Shown piece by piece: positions 32,872 to 42,061 of a DNA stretch of 64,000 nucleotides. How positions within the stretch are numbered: position 1 is the stretch's first letter; each line of letters begins with the position of its first letter. The DNA is from Paractinoplanes maris. GTDB lineage: Bacteria > Actinomycetota > Actinomycetes > Mycobacteriales > Micromonosporaceae. The stretch lies in assembly GCF_023544465.1 (NCBI RefSeq), contig NZ_JALPVL010000007.1, forward strand, positions 62,001 through 126,000, given 5' to 3'. A program made the position numbers and the translations under genes. The notes beneath the pieces were generated by a model that did not search any database, was not told the DNA's origin, and saw only the letters and a list, made by a program, of their open reading frames with translations.

Positions 32872-35574
32872 CAGGGCGGTACGCAGCTCGCGACGGGAGG
32901 TGACGGCAAGTTTGGTGAACACCTTGCGTAGGTGCCATTCGACCGTTCGCGGGCTCAGGAACAGACGTGCGCCGATTTCCGGGTTGGTGAGCCCGTCGCG
33001 CACCAGCTGGGCGATCAGGGTCTCTTGGGTCGTCAGTTCACCGGTGGCCGCGGCCGGGGTCGCGCGCCGTTTCGGGCGGGACACGCCTGTTTGGACCAGA
33101 TGGAGGTGAGCGCGCTCGGCGAAGGCTTCCATGCCGACGTCGACGAACATGTCGTACGCGATGCGTAGCGGTCCGCGCGCTGCCTGCGGGCGGCCGTTGC
33201 GGCACAGCCATTCGCCGTACAGCAGGTGTGCCCGGGCCTGCTCCGGCCGCAACTGCGTGCGGGAAAGGCGGGCGATCGCCTCCCGGTACAACTGGTCCGC
33301 GTCCATTCCGTCGGCCAGCAGCGCCCGGCAGCGGGCGGCGATACCCGCCGCCCAGTCCGTGCCGCACGGCTCCGTGGCCTCGATCAGGCGGGCCAGCGCG
33401 TCGCGCCCGCGCTCGGGGTGGCCGGCGCGCACCGCGGCCTCGATGAGCTCGGGCAGCGTCCAAGTGGCGATCCACGGCTCCTTCGCCGGCAGATTCTCCG
33501 CGGCGGCTAATAACGCCTCGTCGAAACGAGCAAGCCCGTTGTAGAGGATCGCCTCGCACCATCGCACGGCGGCCAGACCGAGGCCCTGCCCGGCGGCGGT
33601 CGCCCACTCGGCGGTGCTGGTGAGCAGCGGCGCCGCCTCGGCAACGCGTCCCCGCATCGAGGCGACGTGCATGGCGGCGAACGGCGCGATCGGTACCCCG
33701 GCCCAGCCGGCCACGTCGGCGGCCTCGGCGACCAACGCGTCCGCCCCGGTCAGATCGCCGAAGAAGGACGCCACGATGCCTACGTTGGTCAGGTGCGCCG
33801 GTAGCTCGGCCATCGCTCCGGCCGTACGGACGAGGTCGAGCTGGCGGTTGTACATGGTGTGCATCACCTGTTCGTCCCACAACGGCGGCGCCACGCCGGA
33901 CACCACCCAGCCCCAGCGGACCGCATCCGCGGCCGGCGCATGGCGGAACGCCTCCGCGGCCCGCCGAAGAGCCGGCACCGAAGTCCGACGGTCGTCGATG
34001 ACCACCGCGGTGAGCCCGTCGAGCACCAGGTCGATCGGCCGGGGCGCAGTGAGCGTCGGCAGCCGCCGGACCGCCTGCCCGATCTCCGGCAGGCTCGTCT
34101 CGTCGGCGGTGAACCGGGCGGCGCGCCAGGCGAGCAGGTACGTCTCCCGGGCCAGTGCCATGTCGTGCGGCTCCAGCCGCCGGGCCGCCCGCTGGAGCTT
34201 TCGCGATGCTTCGGGGCCGAAGCCGGAGGCGAAGGCGATATGGGCGCTCAGCAGTTGAGCCCGGGCCCGCTGGATGTCGTCCACGGCGTCTCGGTAGGCG
34301 GCGTCGGCGAGCCGGCGGGCCGTATCGAAGTCCCCGGCGAGCAGACTGACGTCGCCTGCCGCCAGGGCGCGCCGGGCGCGTTGATCAGGCATGACGGTCA
34401 GCTCGACCGCCCCGCGCAGCAGCGCCGCCGCGGCGGCGACCCCACCGGTGGCCCGGCTGCGTTCCGCTGAGCGCTCAAGCTCGGCAGCGATCTCCTCGTC
34501 CGGCCCGGGGGCGGCCGCGGCCAGGTGCCAGGCGCGCCGGTCCGGATCGATTACCGGGTCGGTGACTTCGGCCAGGGCTCGATGCGCGGCTCGCTGGTCG
34601 GCGGGATCGGCCGAGCGGTACACGGCGGAGCGCACCAGCGGGTGGCGGAATCGGACATCAAGGTCGATCACGCACAGTCCGTCGAGGTCGGCGTCGGTGG
34701 CCTCCGACGGCGTGACACCAAGGTGGCGCAGCGCGCTCCAGACCAGCCCCGCGTCGCCGAGCGGCTCGGCCGCCGCAACCAGCAGCAGGGTCCGGGTGGA
34801 CGCGGGCAGGGCCGCCATCCGGTCCATGAAACGGCGCTCGACGCGATCCGGCGCGCCGGCCGCGTCGAGCATGCCCAGCCCACCGGCCAGCTCGGTGATG
34901 GACCGGCCGCGCGGCAGCTCGATCAGCGCGAGCGGGTTGCCGTCGGCGTCGGCCAGGACCCGGTCGCGGATCCGCGGGTCGAGTGTCGAGCGGGTTGCCG
35001 ACTCCAGCAGGTGCCGGGCGTCGGCGTCGCCAAGCCCCGTGACGGTCAGCTGCGGCAGAGTGGTCAGTGCGGGACCGGGATCGCGGGCGCCGAAGAGCAT
35101 GCCGATCGGATCGGCCAGCAACCGCCGCGCCACAATGCCGAGCACCTGCGCCGACGCCTCGTCCAGCCAGTGGGTGTCGTCCACCAGGCACAGCAACGGC
35201 GTCCGTTCAGCGGTGACCGACAGCAGGCTGAGCAGCGCCAGTGCGACGAGGAAGCGATCGGGTGGCGGCCCGGGCCGGGAGCCGAACACGGTCTCGAGAG
35301 CGGCCCGCTGCGGCGCGGGGATGCGCGGCAGCAGGTCGAGCAGCGGCAGGCAGAGTTGGTGAACGCCGGCGAACGCCAGCTCCATCTCGGACTCGACCCC
35401 CGCCGCTCGCAGCACGCGTAACGGGGCAGCCCGATCGGAGACGTACTGCAACAGCGCCGATTTCCCGACGCCGGCGTCGCCGCGTACGACCAGCCCGCGA
35501 CTCCGGCCGGCGCGGACAGCGGCGATCATCTCGTCCAGCACGGCACGCTCCGGACCGCGTCCGATCAGCTCCAC
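32842..35574 (-). CDS. LAL-type LuxR regulator (copy 3)
   Basis: 910 residues from a GTG start. Walker A GDAGVGKS is at 32-39, Walker B reads LLCLVDDTHWLDEAS, the middle is TPR-like and the C terminus is a LuxR domain (LTTQETLIAQLVRDG, SPRTVEWHLRKVF). It shares the same full-length layout as the two copies at 24.8 and 27.8 kb, with the sequence ESEMELAFAGVHQLCLPLLD nearly unchanged. It is divergent from an SDR gene 403 bases away. No ligand or target can be read from the sequence. Confidence 0.93.
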   Translation of the reverse strand: MELIGRGPERAVLDEMIAAVRAGRSRGLVVRGDAGVGKSALLQYVSDRAAPLRVLRAAGVESEMELAFAGVHQLCLPLLDLLPRIPAPQRAALETVFGSRPGPPPDRFLVALALLSLLSVTAERTPLLCLVDDTHWLDEASAQVLGIVARRLLADPIGMLFGARDPGPALTTLPQLTVTGLGDADARHLLESATRSTLDPRIRDRVLADADGNPLALIELPRGRSITELAGGLGMLDAAGAPDRVERRFMDRMAALPASTRTLLLVAAAEPLGDAGLVWSALRHLGVTPSEATDADLDGLCVIDLDVRFRHPLVRSAVYRSADPADQRAAHRALAEVTDPVIDPDRRAWHLAAAAPGPDEEIAAELERSAERSRATGGVAAAAALLRGAVELTVMPDQRARRALAAGDVSLLAGDFDTARRLADAAYRDAVDDIQRARAQLLSAHIAFASGFGPEASRKLQRAARRLEPHDMALARETYLLAWRAARFTADETSLPEIGQAVRRLPTLTAPRPIDLVLDGLTAVVIDDRRTSVPALRRAAEAFRHAPAADAVRWGWVVSGVAPPLWDEQVMHTMYNRQLDLVRTAGAMAELPAHLTNVGIVASFFGDLTGADALVAEAADVAGWAGVPIAPFAAMHVASMRGRVAEAAPLLTSTAEWATAAGQGLGLAAVRWCEAILYNGLARFDEALLAAAENLPAKEPWIATWTLPELIEAAVRAGHPERGRDALARLIEATEPCGTDWAAGIAARCRALLADGMDADQLYREAIARLSRTQLRPEQARAHLLYGEWLCRNGRPQAARGPLRIAYDMFVDVGMEAFAERAHLHLVQTGVSRPKRRATPAAATGELTTQETLIAQLVRDGLTNPEIGARLFLSPRTVEWHLRKVFTKLAVTSRRELRTALSSTGRAAGP

Positions 35575-35977
35575 CCGGTCAGTGTTCGCCGACCGGCACG
35601 CGGTGTCCGCCAGATGTGCCCCGTGTCACGGCGAATCCACCGCCGGATCGGCGCATCGCGGGGTTGAGGCGCGAAAGACCCGTTCTGCTGGGCTTCGCGT
35701 CGGGTGGCGGCCCCGAACCCTACGATCCCCTCGGGGAAGCGGTCCTACTCCTCGACGTGGCCGAAGTGCTAGCTGCGCAGCAGCATGAGCATACCCGCGT
35801 ACGAACGAGCGTGTGATGCGGTGACTTTTCGGCTGCGTCCTGACTCGCGGCGACCAGTAGGTCTCCCTGGTTCGGCCGAGCACCCGGCCGAGCGATCCTT
35901 CTCCTGTCCGCGGATCGAGCAGGCGGGCTCGAGGGACCACGGAGTCGCGGAGTCACGATGCGAAGGAGAGGCAGAGC
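35575..35977. other. Divergent intergenic region, 403 bases
   Basis: It lies between LAL copy 3 and the SDR gene and must hold both promoters. A direct repeat of CGGCCGAGC occurs near 35875-35895. Nothing else stands out, and I see no gene. Confidence 0.4.
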
Positions 35978-36745
35978 ATGGACGCCAAAGCACTGTCCGG
36001 GGCGGTAGCGCTGGTCACCGGCGCGAGCAGCGGCATCGGCGCCGCCACCAGCCGGCGCCTGGCCGCCGAGGGCGCGGCGGTGGCCCTGGTCGCCGACCGC
36101 CGCGACCCGTTGGACCGGCTGGTGTGCGAGATCGCGCGCGCCGGCGGGCTGGCGGAGGCCTTCGACTCCGACATCACTGACCCTGAGCAGGCGTACCAGG
36201 TCGTCCAGGACACCCTCGAGCGGTTCCAGCGGCTGGACATCCTGGTCAACAACGCCGGTGTCATGCTGCTGGGCACGGCGCTGCACGCGACGATCGAGGA
36301 GTGGGACCGGATGGTCGCGCTCAATGTGCGGGCGCTGCTGCACGTGACACACGCTGCTGTGCCGTATCTGATCGACGGGGCCTCCACCTCGGCTCGGCAG
36401 GTCGCCGACATCGTCAACATCGGTTCCACCAGCGGGCGGGTCGCCCAACCGGCCGGTAGCGTCTACAGCCTGACCAAGTTCGGTCTGAACGGCTTCACCG
36501 AAGCGCTCCGCCAGGAATTGCTGCGGGAGCGGGTTCGGGTCAGCGTGGTCGAGCCTGGCACGGCGCCGACCGAGCTGGCCGATCACCTGGACGACGACAT
36601 TCGTGAGACAGCGCTGGGACAGATCAGCGGCCTCGAGCCGCTGCATCCCGCCGACGTCGCCGACGCGGTCGCCTACATCGTCCTGTGTGACCGGCGGGCA
36701 GCGATCAACCAGATCATGATCCGTGCCGCCGACCAGACATGGTGA
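35978..36745 (+). CDS. Short-chain dehydrogenase/reductase
   Basis: 255 residues with all classical SDR motifs: TGASSGIG for the cofactor, LVNNAGV, the catalytic Ser in NIGSTSGR, and YSLTK. The ATG is preceded by AAGGAGAGG. The family acts on many alcohols and ketones with NAD(P)H; YdfG-like oxidoreductases are the closest type by eye. It is divergent from LAL copy 3, which may control it. Confidence 0.92.
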   Translation: MDAKALSGAVALVTGASSGIGAATSRRLAAEGAAVALVADRRDPLDRLVCEIARAGGLAEAFDSDITDPEQAYQVVQDTLERFQRLDILVNNAGVMLLGTALHATIEEWDRMVALNVRALLHVTHAAVPYLIDGASTSARQVADIVNIGSTSGRVAQPAGSVYSLTKFGLNGFTEALRQELLRERVRVSVVEPGTAPTELADHLDDDIRETALGQISGLEPLHPADVADAVAYIVLCDRRAAINQIMIRAADQTW

Positions 36746-36799
36746 CGCGCGGGTGCCGGCCGATGATCGCTGCGCTGCTCGTCGTTCACTGCGGCGACT

Positions 36800-36832
36800 C
36801 GGCCGGGCGGCGTTGAGGCTGCCGCCCGGCCG
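36800..36832. terminator. Bidirectional terminator hairpin
   Basis: CGGCCGGGCGGC pairs perfectly with GCCGCCCGGCCG across a nine-base loop, between the convergent SDR and MBL-fold genes. Confidence 0.75.
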
Positions 36833-36851
36833 GAGGATCAGCCGGCCAGGG

Positions 36852-37853
36852 TTACGGGACGGTCGAGAACGGGCCCAGCGAGTTGAGGTCGAGGCGCAGT
36901 GATTCCGCCATCGCCCACGCGTTCGGAAGAGTGAAGACGTCGGCACCGCCGAGGCGGTCCTTCCAGCGGGGAACAATCTCGTCGGCGGTGGCGGCCGCGA
37001 CGGCGTCCAGGTAGGCCCGGAAGACCGCCCAGACGTTACTGGTGTCGATGGCCGCCATCGTGGCGGGCAGATCGATGCCGGACAGCGCGGCCTCGGCGGT
37101 GGTTCGCAGATCGGTCAGGTACTCCTGCTGGACACGTACGTCTTCGGGGGTTCCCGGGCGCGTGACGTGCCCGCCGACGAAGTGGTCGAACTGATAGTCC
37201 AGCGCCTGCTCGTGGGCTCGCAGAACGCCGGGCACGAAGGCGGACAGCGACAGGTTGGAGAACGGGACCCAGCCCGGGAAGATGACGTCGACGAGCATCA
37301 GCACACGCTGGTTCGGAGCGTAGATGAAGCTGTTGCCCTCGGAATGGTTCGGGCCGGGATAGTCCAGCCGAAGGCTGTGGTCGCCGAGCTCGAGAGTCAG
37401 GCTGTCGTCGTAAAGCTCGGTCGGCAGAGGCCGTCGCGGATCGCCGAGGAGCTTCAGCCGCTGCGCGGTCGCACGCTGAGCGTAGTAGGCCGCCTGCTCC
37501 GGAAAAATCGACATGGCGCCCACGTGATCCGAGTGATGATGGCTGTAGATCACGTGCCGGACCGGTTCGCGCGTGACGCGGCCGATCGCGCGCAGGATGT
37601 TGTGCCCGAGAGTCGGTGGCGCGTCGACGGCAACGACTCCGTCGGCGGTCACGACGAACATCGATTGGTAGCTGCCGTCGGAGAGCCAGAAGATGCCGTC
37701 GGCGATCTCGTCGAGAACGTACCCCGAGGCCGGCACCTGTGGTCCCTTGGCGTTCGCCGGAACAGGTGCGGTCGGGGCCTCCCGGCGGCGCCTGGCCTCT
37801 TCGGCGAAGGACGCCAGAGCAGTGGCGCCGTTGGCGTTGATGGATGTGGACAC
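36852..37853 (-). CDS. Metallo-beta-lactamase-fold hydrolase
   Basis: 333 residues from a GTG with AGGAGG upstream. The zinc motif is SHHHSDHVG (HxHxDH), with further ligands in GPNHSEGN and GGHVTRPG. Residues about 45-250 are the MBL fold, and the C-terminal 80 residues are helical. Many relatives hydrolyse thioesters, lactones or beta-lactams; nothing here points to one. The reading frame is open further upstream but the extra part lacks a ribosome site and runs through remnants of another gene. Confidence 0.88.
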   Translation of the reverse strand: MSTSINANGATALASFAEEARRRREAPTAPVPANAKGPQVPASGYVLDEIADGIFWLSDGSYQSMFVVTADGVVAVDAPPTLGHNILRAIGRVTREPVRHVIYSHHHSDHVGAMSIFPEQAAYYAQRATAQRLKLLGDPRRPLPTELYDDSLTLELGDHSLRLDYPGPNHSEGNSFIYAPNQRVLMLVDVIFPGWVPFSNLSLSAFVPGVLRAHEQALDYQFDHFVGGHVTRPGTPEDVRVQQEYLTDLRTTAEAALSGIDLPATMAAIDTSNVWAVFRAYLDAVAAATADEIVPRWKDRLGGADVFTLPNAWAMAESLRLDLNSLGPFSTVP

Positions 37854-38061
37854 GTTGCCTCCTGGTTGTGGGCTGGTCGCGTACGGGCCGGACTCGTAGG
37901 TCCGTTTGTCTTTCTGTCGCAGCTCGCCGATCGCGGTGCCGAGGTCGGTTTCTACGCCGTCGGGTCGCTGGAGGCCGTTGTCGAACAACAGCTCGACGAA
38001 CGGTCGGTGCTTGGGACGGCCCGCGGTCATGAAGTAGGCCTTCAGCCCTGCCGCCAACTCG

Positions 38062-38163
38062 TCATCGCCGCGACCTCAAAGTTATCCCCAGCGCCGTGTA
38101 GAAGTCCTTGGCCCGGTCGACGTCGGACACCGGGAACACCGCGACTTCCAGCTTCATGTCCAT
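38062..38163 (-). pseudogene. N-terminal remnant of a VOC/glyoxalase-family gene
   Basis: A GGAGG ribosome site and ATG open a frame reading MDMKLEVAVFPVSDVDRA, then KDFYTALG, the usual beginning of VOC (glyoxalase/bleomycin-resistance) proteins of about 130-150 residues. It ends at a TGA after 33 codons, and the rest of the fold is missing. The DNA that follows up to the MBL gene is in other frames and does not restore it. This is a truncated gene with intact start signals. Confidence 0.6.
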
Positions 38164-38471
38164 GACTCGCGCCTCCTGCAGTCGTGGTTTCCGATGGTTA
38201 CGAGCCTGGTGGTTCCGGGGCACGGGCCAGACCCGTGAGAGTCACTGGTCCCGCCCTCCCAGGGAGTGTCAAGGGTGTGCGGCGGCCGCCGGTGCCTTGA
38301 GGGTGGAGGTGGAGAAAGAGGGGGCTGAGATGGATCTCCGGACCACTGCCACCACCCAGCGTCGACCGATAACCCGCCCGGCACGCTGGTCGACCGCCTG
38401 ATGCAGGTGACGCTGGAGAAGTTCCCGGATTCCGCATGGAAACCGGATGTCAACCGAAACGGAGTAGCACC
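38164..38471. other. Intergenic region, 308 bases
   Basis: This is the divergent region upstream of the epoxide hydrolases. On the plus strand a short open stretch (reading DNPPGTLVDRLMQVTLEKF) ends at a TGA that overlaps the hydrolase ATG (ATGA). It looks like the tail of a lost gene, but it is too short to identify. Confidence 0.35.
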
Positions 38472-39674
38472 ATGACCACAGTGGAACAGCGAGCCGGCCA
38501 TGCGATTCGGCCGTTCACCGTGCGTTTCCGTGCGGAGGCCCTCGACGACCTGCGCCACCGGCTGGCGGCGACGCGCTGGCCGACCCTGGAGCTCGTCGGC
38601 GACCGCTCGCAGGGGGTACAGCTAGCCACGATGCGCGCGCTGGGACAGTACTGGGAGAACAAGTACGACCTGCGGCGGGTGCAGTCCCGACTGAACGCGC
38701 TGCCCCAGTTCACGACCGAGATCGACGGCGTCGGCATCCACTTCGTCCACGTACGCTCGCGGCACCGCGATGCCCTGCCGCTGGTCATGACCCACGGCTG
38801 GCCCGGCTCGATCATCGAGATGATCGACTCGATCGGCCCGCTCACCGACCCGACCGCGCACGGCGGCACCGCGGCGGACGCGTTCCACCTCGTCCTGCCG
38901 TCGCTGCCCGGATACGGCTTCTCCGCCCAGCCGACCGAGGTCGGATGGGACCTCGTGCGCACCGCCCGGGCCTGGGCGGAGTTGATGAGCCGGCTCGGCT
39001 ACGACCGCTACGTGGCCCAGGGCGGCGACGTCGGCGCCGGCGTCACCGACGCGATCGGACGACTGGGACCTAAGGGACTGGCCGGCATCCACACCAACCT
39101 GCTCGTGCCTGCACTCAACGACCCGGCCTCGCTGCCCAACAGCACCGACGAGGAACGCGCGGCGCTGGCCGCGATCAAGGTCTTCCAGACCAGCGGCAAC
39201 GGCTACTTCGTGGAGATGGCCACCCGGCCCGAGACGATCGGGTACGCGCTGCTGGACTCACCCTCCGCGCTGGCCGCCTGGATGATCGACCACGACACCG
39301 ACGCCTACTACAAAATCGCTCGCGCGTTCGTCGACGGACAGCCCTCGGGCAACCTCACCCGCGACCACATCCTCGACAACATCACCGCGTACTGGCTGAC
39401 CGGCACCGGCGCGTCCACCGCCCGCTCGTACTGGGAAGCCTACGGAGCCGACGCGCCGGCCGCCGGTCGCGCACCGCTGCCCGACCCCCGTGTCCCGGTC
39501 GGGTTCAGCACCTTCCCCGGCGAGATCTGGCGCACTCCGCGCAGCTGGGCCGAGAAGTCCTACCCCACGCTCAACTACTTCGGCGTGGCCGAGCGCGGCG
39601 GCCACTTCGCCGCCTGGGAAGAGCCGGAACTGTTCGCCGGGCAACTGCGGGCCGCGTTCCGGCCGCTGCGATAG
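38472..39674 (+). CDS. Epoxide hydrolase, cytosolic copy
   Basis: 400 residues. The N-terminal lid of epoxide hydrolases (EHN domain, RPFTVRFRAEALDDLRHRL) is followed by the alpha/beta hydrolase core with the oxyanion motif HGWPGS, the nucleophile Asp in QGGDVGAGV, and the catalytic His in ERGGHFAAWEEP. No signal peptide. The reaction is water addition to an epoxide, giving a diol. A paralogue follows directly; the two agree over nearly the whole length. Confidence 0.92.
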   Translation: MTTVEQRAGHAIRPFTVRFRAEALDDLRHRLAATRWPTLELVGDRSQGVQLATMRALGQYWENKYDLRRVQSRLNALPQFTTEIDGVGIHFVHVRSRHRDALPLVMTHGWPGSIIEMIDSIGPLTDPTAHGGTAADAFHLVLPSLPGYGFSAQPTEVGWDLVRTARAWAELMSRLGYDRYVAQGGDVGAGVTDAIGRLGPKGLAGIHTNLLVPALNDPASLPNSTDEERAALAAIKVFQTSGNGYFVEMATRPETIGYALLDSPSALAAWMIDHDTDAYYKIARAFVDGQPSGNLTRDHILDNITAYWLTGTGASTARSYWEAYGADAPAAGRAPLPDPRVPVGFSTFPGEIWRTPRSWAEKSYPTLNYFGVAERGGHFAAWEEPELFAGQLRAAFRPLR

Positions 39675-39743
39675 ACGTACGAGCCAAACCCATCGCCGTC
39701 CGTTTGAAGCTGACATCAACGCGCCAGTACAGGAGATTGAGCA

Positions 39744-41042
39744 ATGATGACCTCGTCCGGGTCCCAACCCACTCGACGGCAGCTGCTGCAGGGTAGCTTC
39801 GCCGCCGGCCTCACCGTCGCCGCGACCGCCGTCCTCGGCCAGGCACCGGCAGAAGCCGCCCCGGTCACCGCCCCGACCGGGATCCGCCCTTTCCGGGTCG
39901 CGATCCCCCGCGAACAACTGGCCGAGATGCACCGCCGCATCACGGCGACCCGCTGGCCGTCCCGCGAACTGGTCACCGACCGCTCGCAGGGCGTCCAGCT
40001 GGCGGCCGCCCAGGCCCTCGCCCGGTTCTGGGCAACCGGCTACGACTGGCGCCGGTTCGAGGCCAAACTCAACGCCCTTCCCCAATTCACCACCGAGATC
40101 GACGGCGTCGACATCCACTTCATCCACGTACGTTCCCGGCACCGCGACGCCCTGCCGCTCGTCATGACCCACGGCTGGCCCGGCTCGATCGTCGAACTGC
40201 TCGAAACCGTCGGCCCGCTCACCAATCCCACCGCGCACGGCGGGACCGCGGCGGACGCGTTCCACCTCGTGCTGCCCTCGATCCCCGGATACGGCTTCTC
40301 CGGCAAACCCGGCCGGCTCGGCTGGGACACCACCCACACGGCGCGCGCCTGGGCCGAGCTCATGCGCCGCCTCGGCTACACGCAATTCGTCGCTCAGGGC
40401 GGTGACGTCGGCGCCGCCGTCACCGACAAGATCGGCCGTTTGGCCCCGGCGGGACTGCTGGCCATCCACCTGAACCTGCTGGTGCCAGCATTGGGTGGCA
40501 CCGACAACCTGCCGAAGAACACCACCGAGGAGAAAGCCGCGGCCGCCGCGCTCCACACCTTCGCGACGACCGGCAACGGCTATCGGGTTGAGCAGGCGAC
40601 CCGGCCACAGACGATCGGTTACGCATTGCTGGACTCACCGGTAGCACTGGCCGCCTGGATGCTGGATCACGACACCGACAGCTACCTCAAAATTGCGCGC
40701 ACCTTCCGCGGCGGGCCGGCAGCAGGCAACCTCACCCGCGAGCACGTCCTCGACAACATCTCGCTCTACTGGCTGACCGGCACCGGCGAGTCGGCCGCCC
40801 GCATGTACTGGGAGAACGCCAACGTCGCCGGCACCGGCCAGGCCCCTCCCCCAGTGACCGTCCCGGTCGGAATCAGCGCCTTCCCAGGCGAAATCTTCCA
40901 GGCGCCACGCAGCTGGGCCGAGATCGGCTACCCGAGCCTCAACTACTACAACAAGCCCGAACGCGGCGGGCACTTCGCGGCCTGGGAACAGCCCGCACTG
41001 TTCACCCGGGAGATCCGTGCCGCCTTCCGCTCCGCCCGCTGA
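39744..41042 (+). CDS. Epoxide hydrolase, Tat-exported copy
   Basis: 432 residues. It begins with a twin-arginine signal (TRRQLLQG, hydrophobic stretch, AEAAP cleavage region), so it is probably exported folded. The rest is the same as its upstream neighbour: EHN lid, HGWPGS, QGGDVGAAV with the nucleophile Asp, and RGGHFAAWEQP. GGAGAT precedes the ATG, and the gap to the first copy is 69 bases. The pair suggests detoxification of an epoxide on both sides of the membrane, or duplication with relocation. Confidence 0.92.
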   Translation: MMTSSGSQPTRRQLLQGSFAAGLTVAATAVLGQAPAEAAPVTAPTGIRPFRVAIPREQLAEMHRRITATRWPSRELVTDRSQGVQLAAAQALARFWATGYDWRRFEAKLNALPQFTTEIDGVDIHFIHVRSRHRDALPLVMTHGWPGSIVELLETVGPLTNPTAHGGTAADAFHLVLPSIPGYGFSGKPGRLGWDTTHTARAWAELMRRLGYTQFVAQGGDVGAAVTDKIGRLAPAGLLAIHLNLLVPALGGTDNLPKNTTEEKAAAAALHTFATTGNGYRVEQATRPQTIGYALLDSPVALAAWMLDHDTDSYLKIARTFRGGPAAGNLTREHVLDNISLYWLTGTGESAARMYWENANVAGTGQAPPPVTVPVGISAFPGEIFQAPRSWAEIGYPSLNYYNKPERGGHFAAWEQPALFTREIRAAFRSAR

Positions 41043-41096
41043 GCTGAACCGTCAGACGACCCGGATGATGGAAGATTCCGGGCGGAAGACCTCGCG

Positions 41097-41225
41097 ATGC
41101 CGTACGCGGCACGGACCGAAGGTGGTCGCGAGGTCGTGGTCGCGACGCCCGGCGGGACGACGCCGAACGTCGACACGATCGGTCTGAAGGTCGTCGCCGG
41201 AGAAAATGCCAATAGTGGGTCCTAA
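41097..41225 (+). pseudogene. Possible DJ-1/PfpI-family remnant
   Basis: A 42-codon frame reads EGGREVVVATPGGTTPNVDT, then IGLKVVAGE, which resembles the second and third strands of DJ-1/PfpI proteins (VVVAsPgGG.vPvDp). The nucleophile-elbow Cys region and the rest of the protein are missing. Confidence 0.35.
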
Positions 41226-41263
41226 CCTGCGTTAGCGGGTGCCCGAAGGGAATGTATCGGTCA

Positions 41264-42061
41264 TGACAAGCGTGCCGGCTCGGCCGGATTGCGCCGCCAC
41301 AGTGCTTGGAGCCCCTACCGTAGTCGACGACGTAGGGGGTCTGCGGGTCATCGTGGACCTGACGCTCGATCCCCCGGGCCGCACGGTTACTTGACCGAAG
41401 TGGGCGGCCCGGCCGCGGTAGAAGCTGAGGTCGGTGCTGTTGACGTTGTCTTGGTCAGCCATGCCGACCACCCGGACACCTGGACGACCGCGGCCGGGCC
41501 TTCACCCTGGTGGCGCCGCTGGTACTGACGGGCCCGGCGGCGGCCAGGCGGCTGGGGCCGTATGCAGTCGGGCTGCCCGCTTGACGTCGTATTCCCTGTC
41601 ACGCGCTGACGGCGGCGGCATCCGACCGTGCGGGCGGTGCCGGCGGTACACGGCCTTTGAGGATGGCGAGCGTGACGTCGACGGCAACGTCAACTGCGAG
41701 GTGACCGGGTTTGTGCTGTCCGGGCAGGGTCTGCTGGTCGTCTACGTAGCGGCGACAACGCGTCCCTTCGAGTGGTCGCCGAACTGTCCCGGCGGGACCG
41801 GATGTAGACGTGGCCGTGCTCTTCGCGGGGCGGCCAGGGTGACGTCGAAGTTTCGTGGCCGTCCCCCGAAGCTGGACAGCCGCCGGGCCGCCGCAGCCGC
41901 TGCGGCCCTCGGCGCAAAAGATTGTGATCCCCGCCCACTACGACGGCTGGACACACTTCTCCGAGAATCCGGCGGACATCGAAACGGCGTTCGAGGAGGC
42001 AGGGCTGCCCTCGTTGCTGCACCTGGACGAGTACGGAACCTGGATATCCCCACAGCCATAA
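41264..42061 (+). pseudogene. Decayed UlaG-like MBL-fold hydrolase
   Basis: Pieces of one protein are found in order but in shifting frames. They are GLRVIVDLTLDPPGRT, then YLTEVGGPAAVEAEVGAVDV with VLVSHADHPD (the HxHxDH motif already damaged), then PLVLTGPAAARRLGPYAVGL, then NVNCEVTGFVLSGQGLLVVY, and last IVIPAHYDGWTHFSENP with a stop at 42061. These match the order of strands in UlaG-like MBL hydrolases of about 250 residues. At least four frame changes are needed to join them, so this is clearly a dead gene. Confidence 0.7.

Noticed and set aside
37854..38057. N-terminal extension of the MBL-fold protein
   Set aside because: The frame is open, but AGGAGG is placed for the GTG at 37853 and the extension overlaps remnants of another gene.
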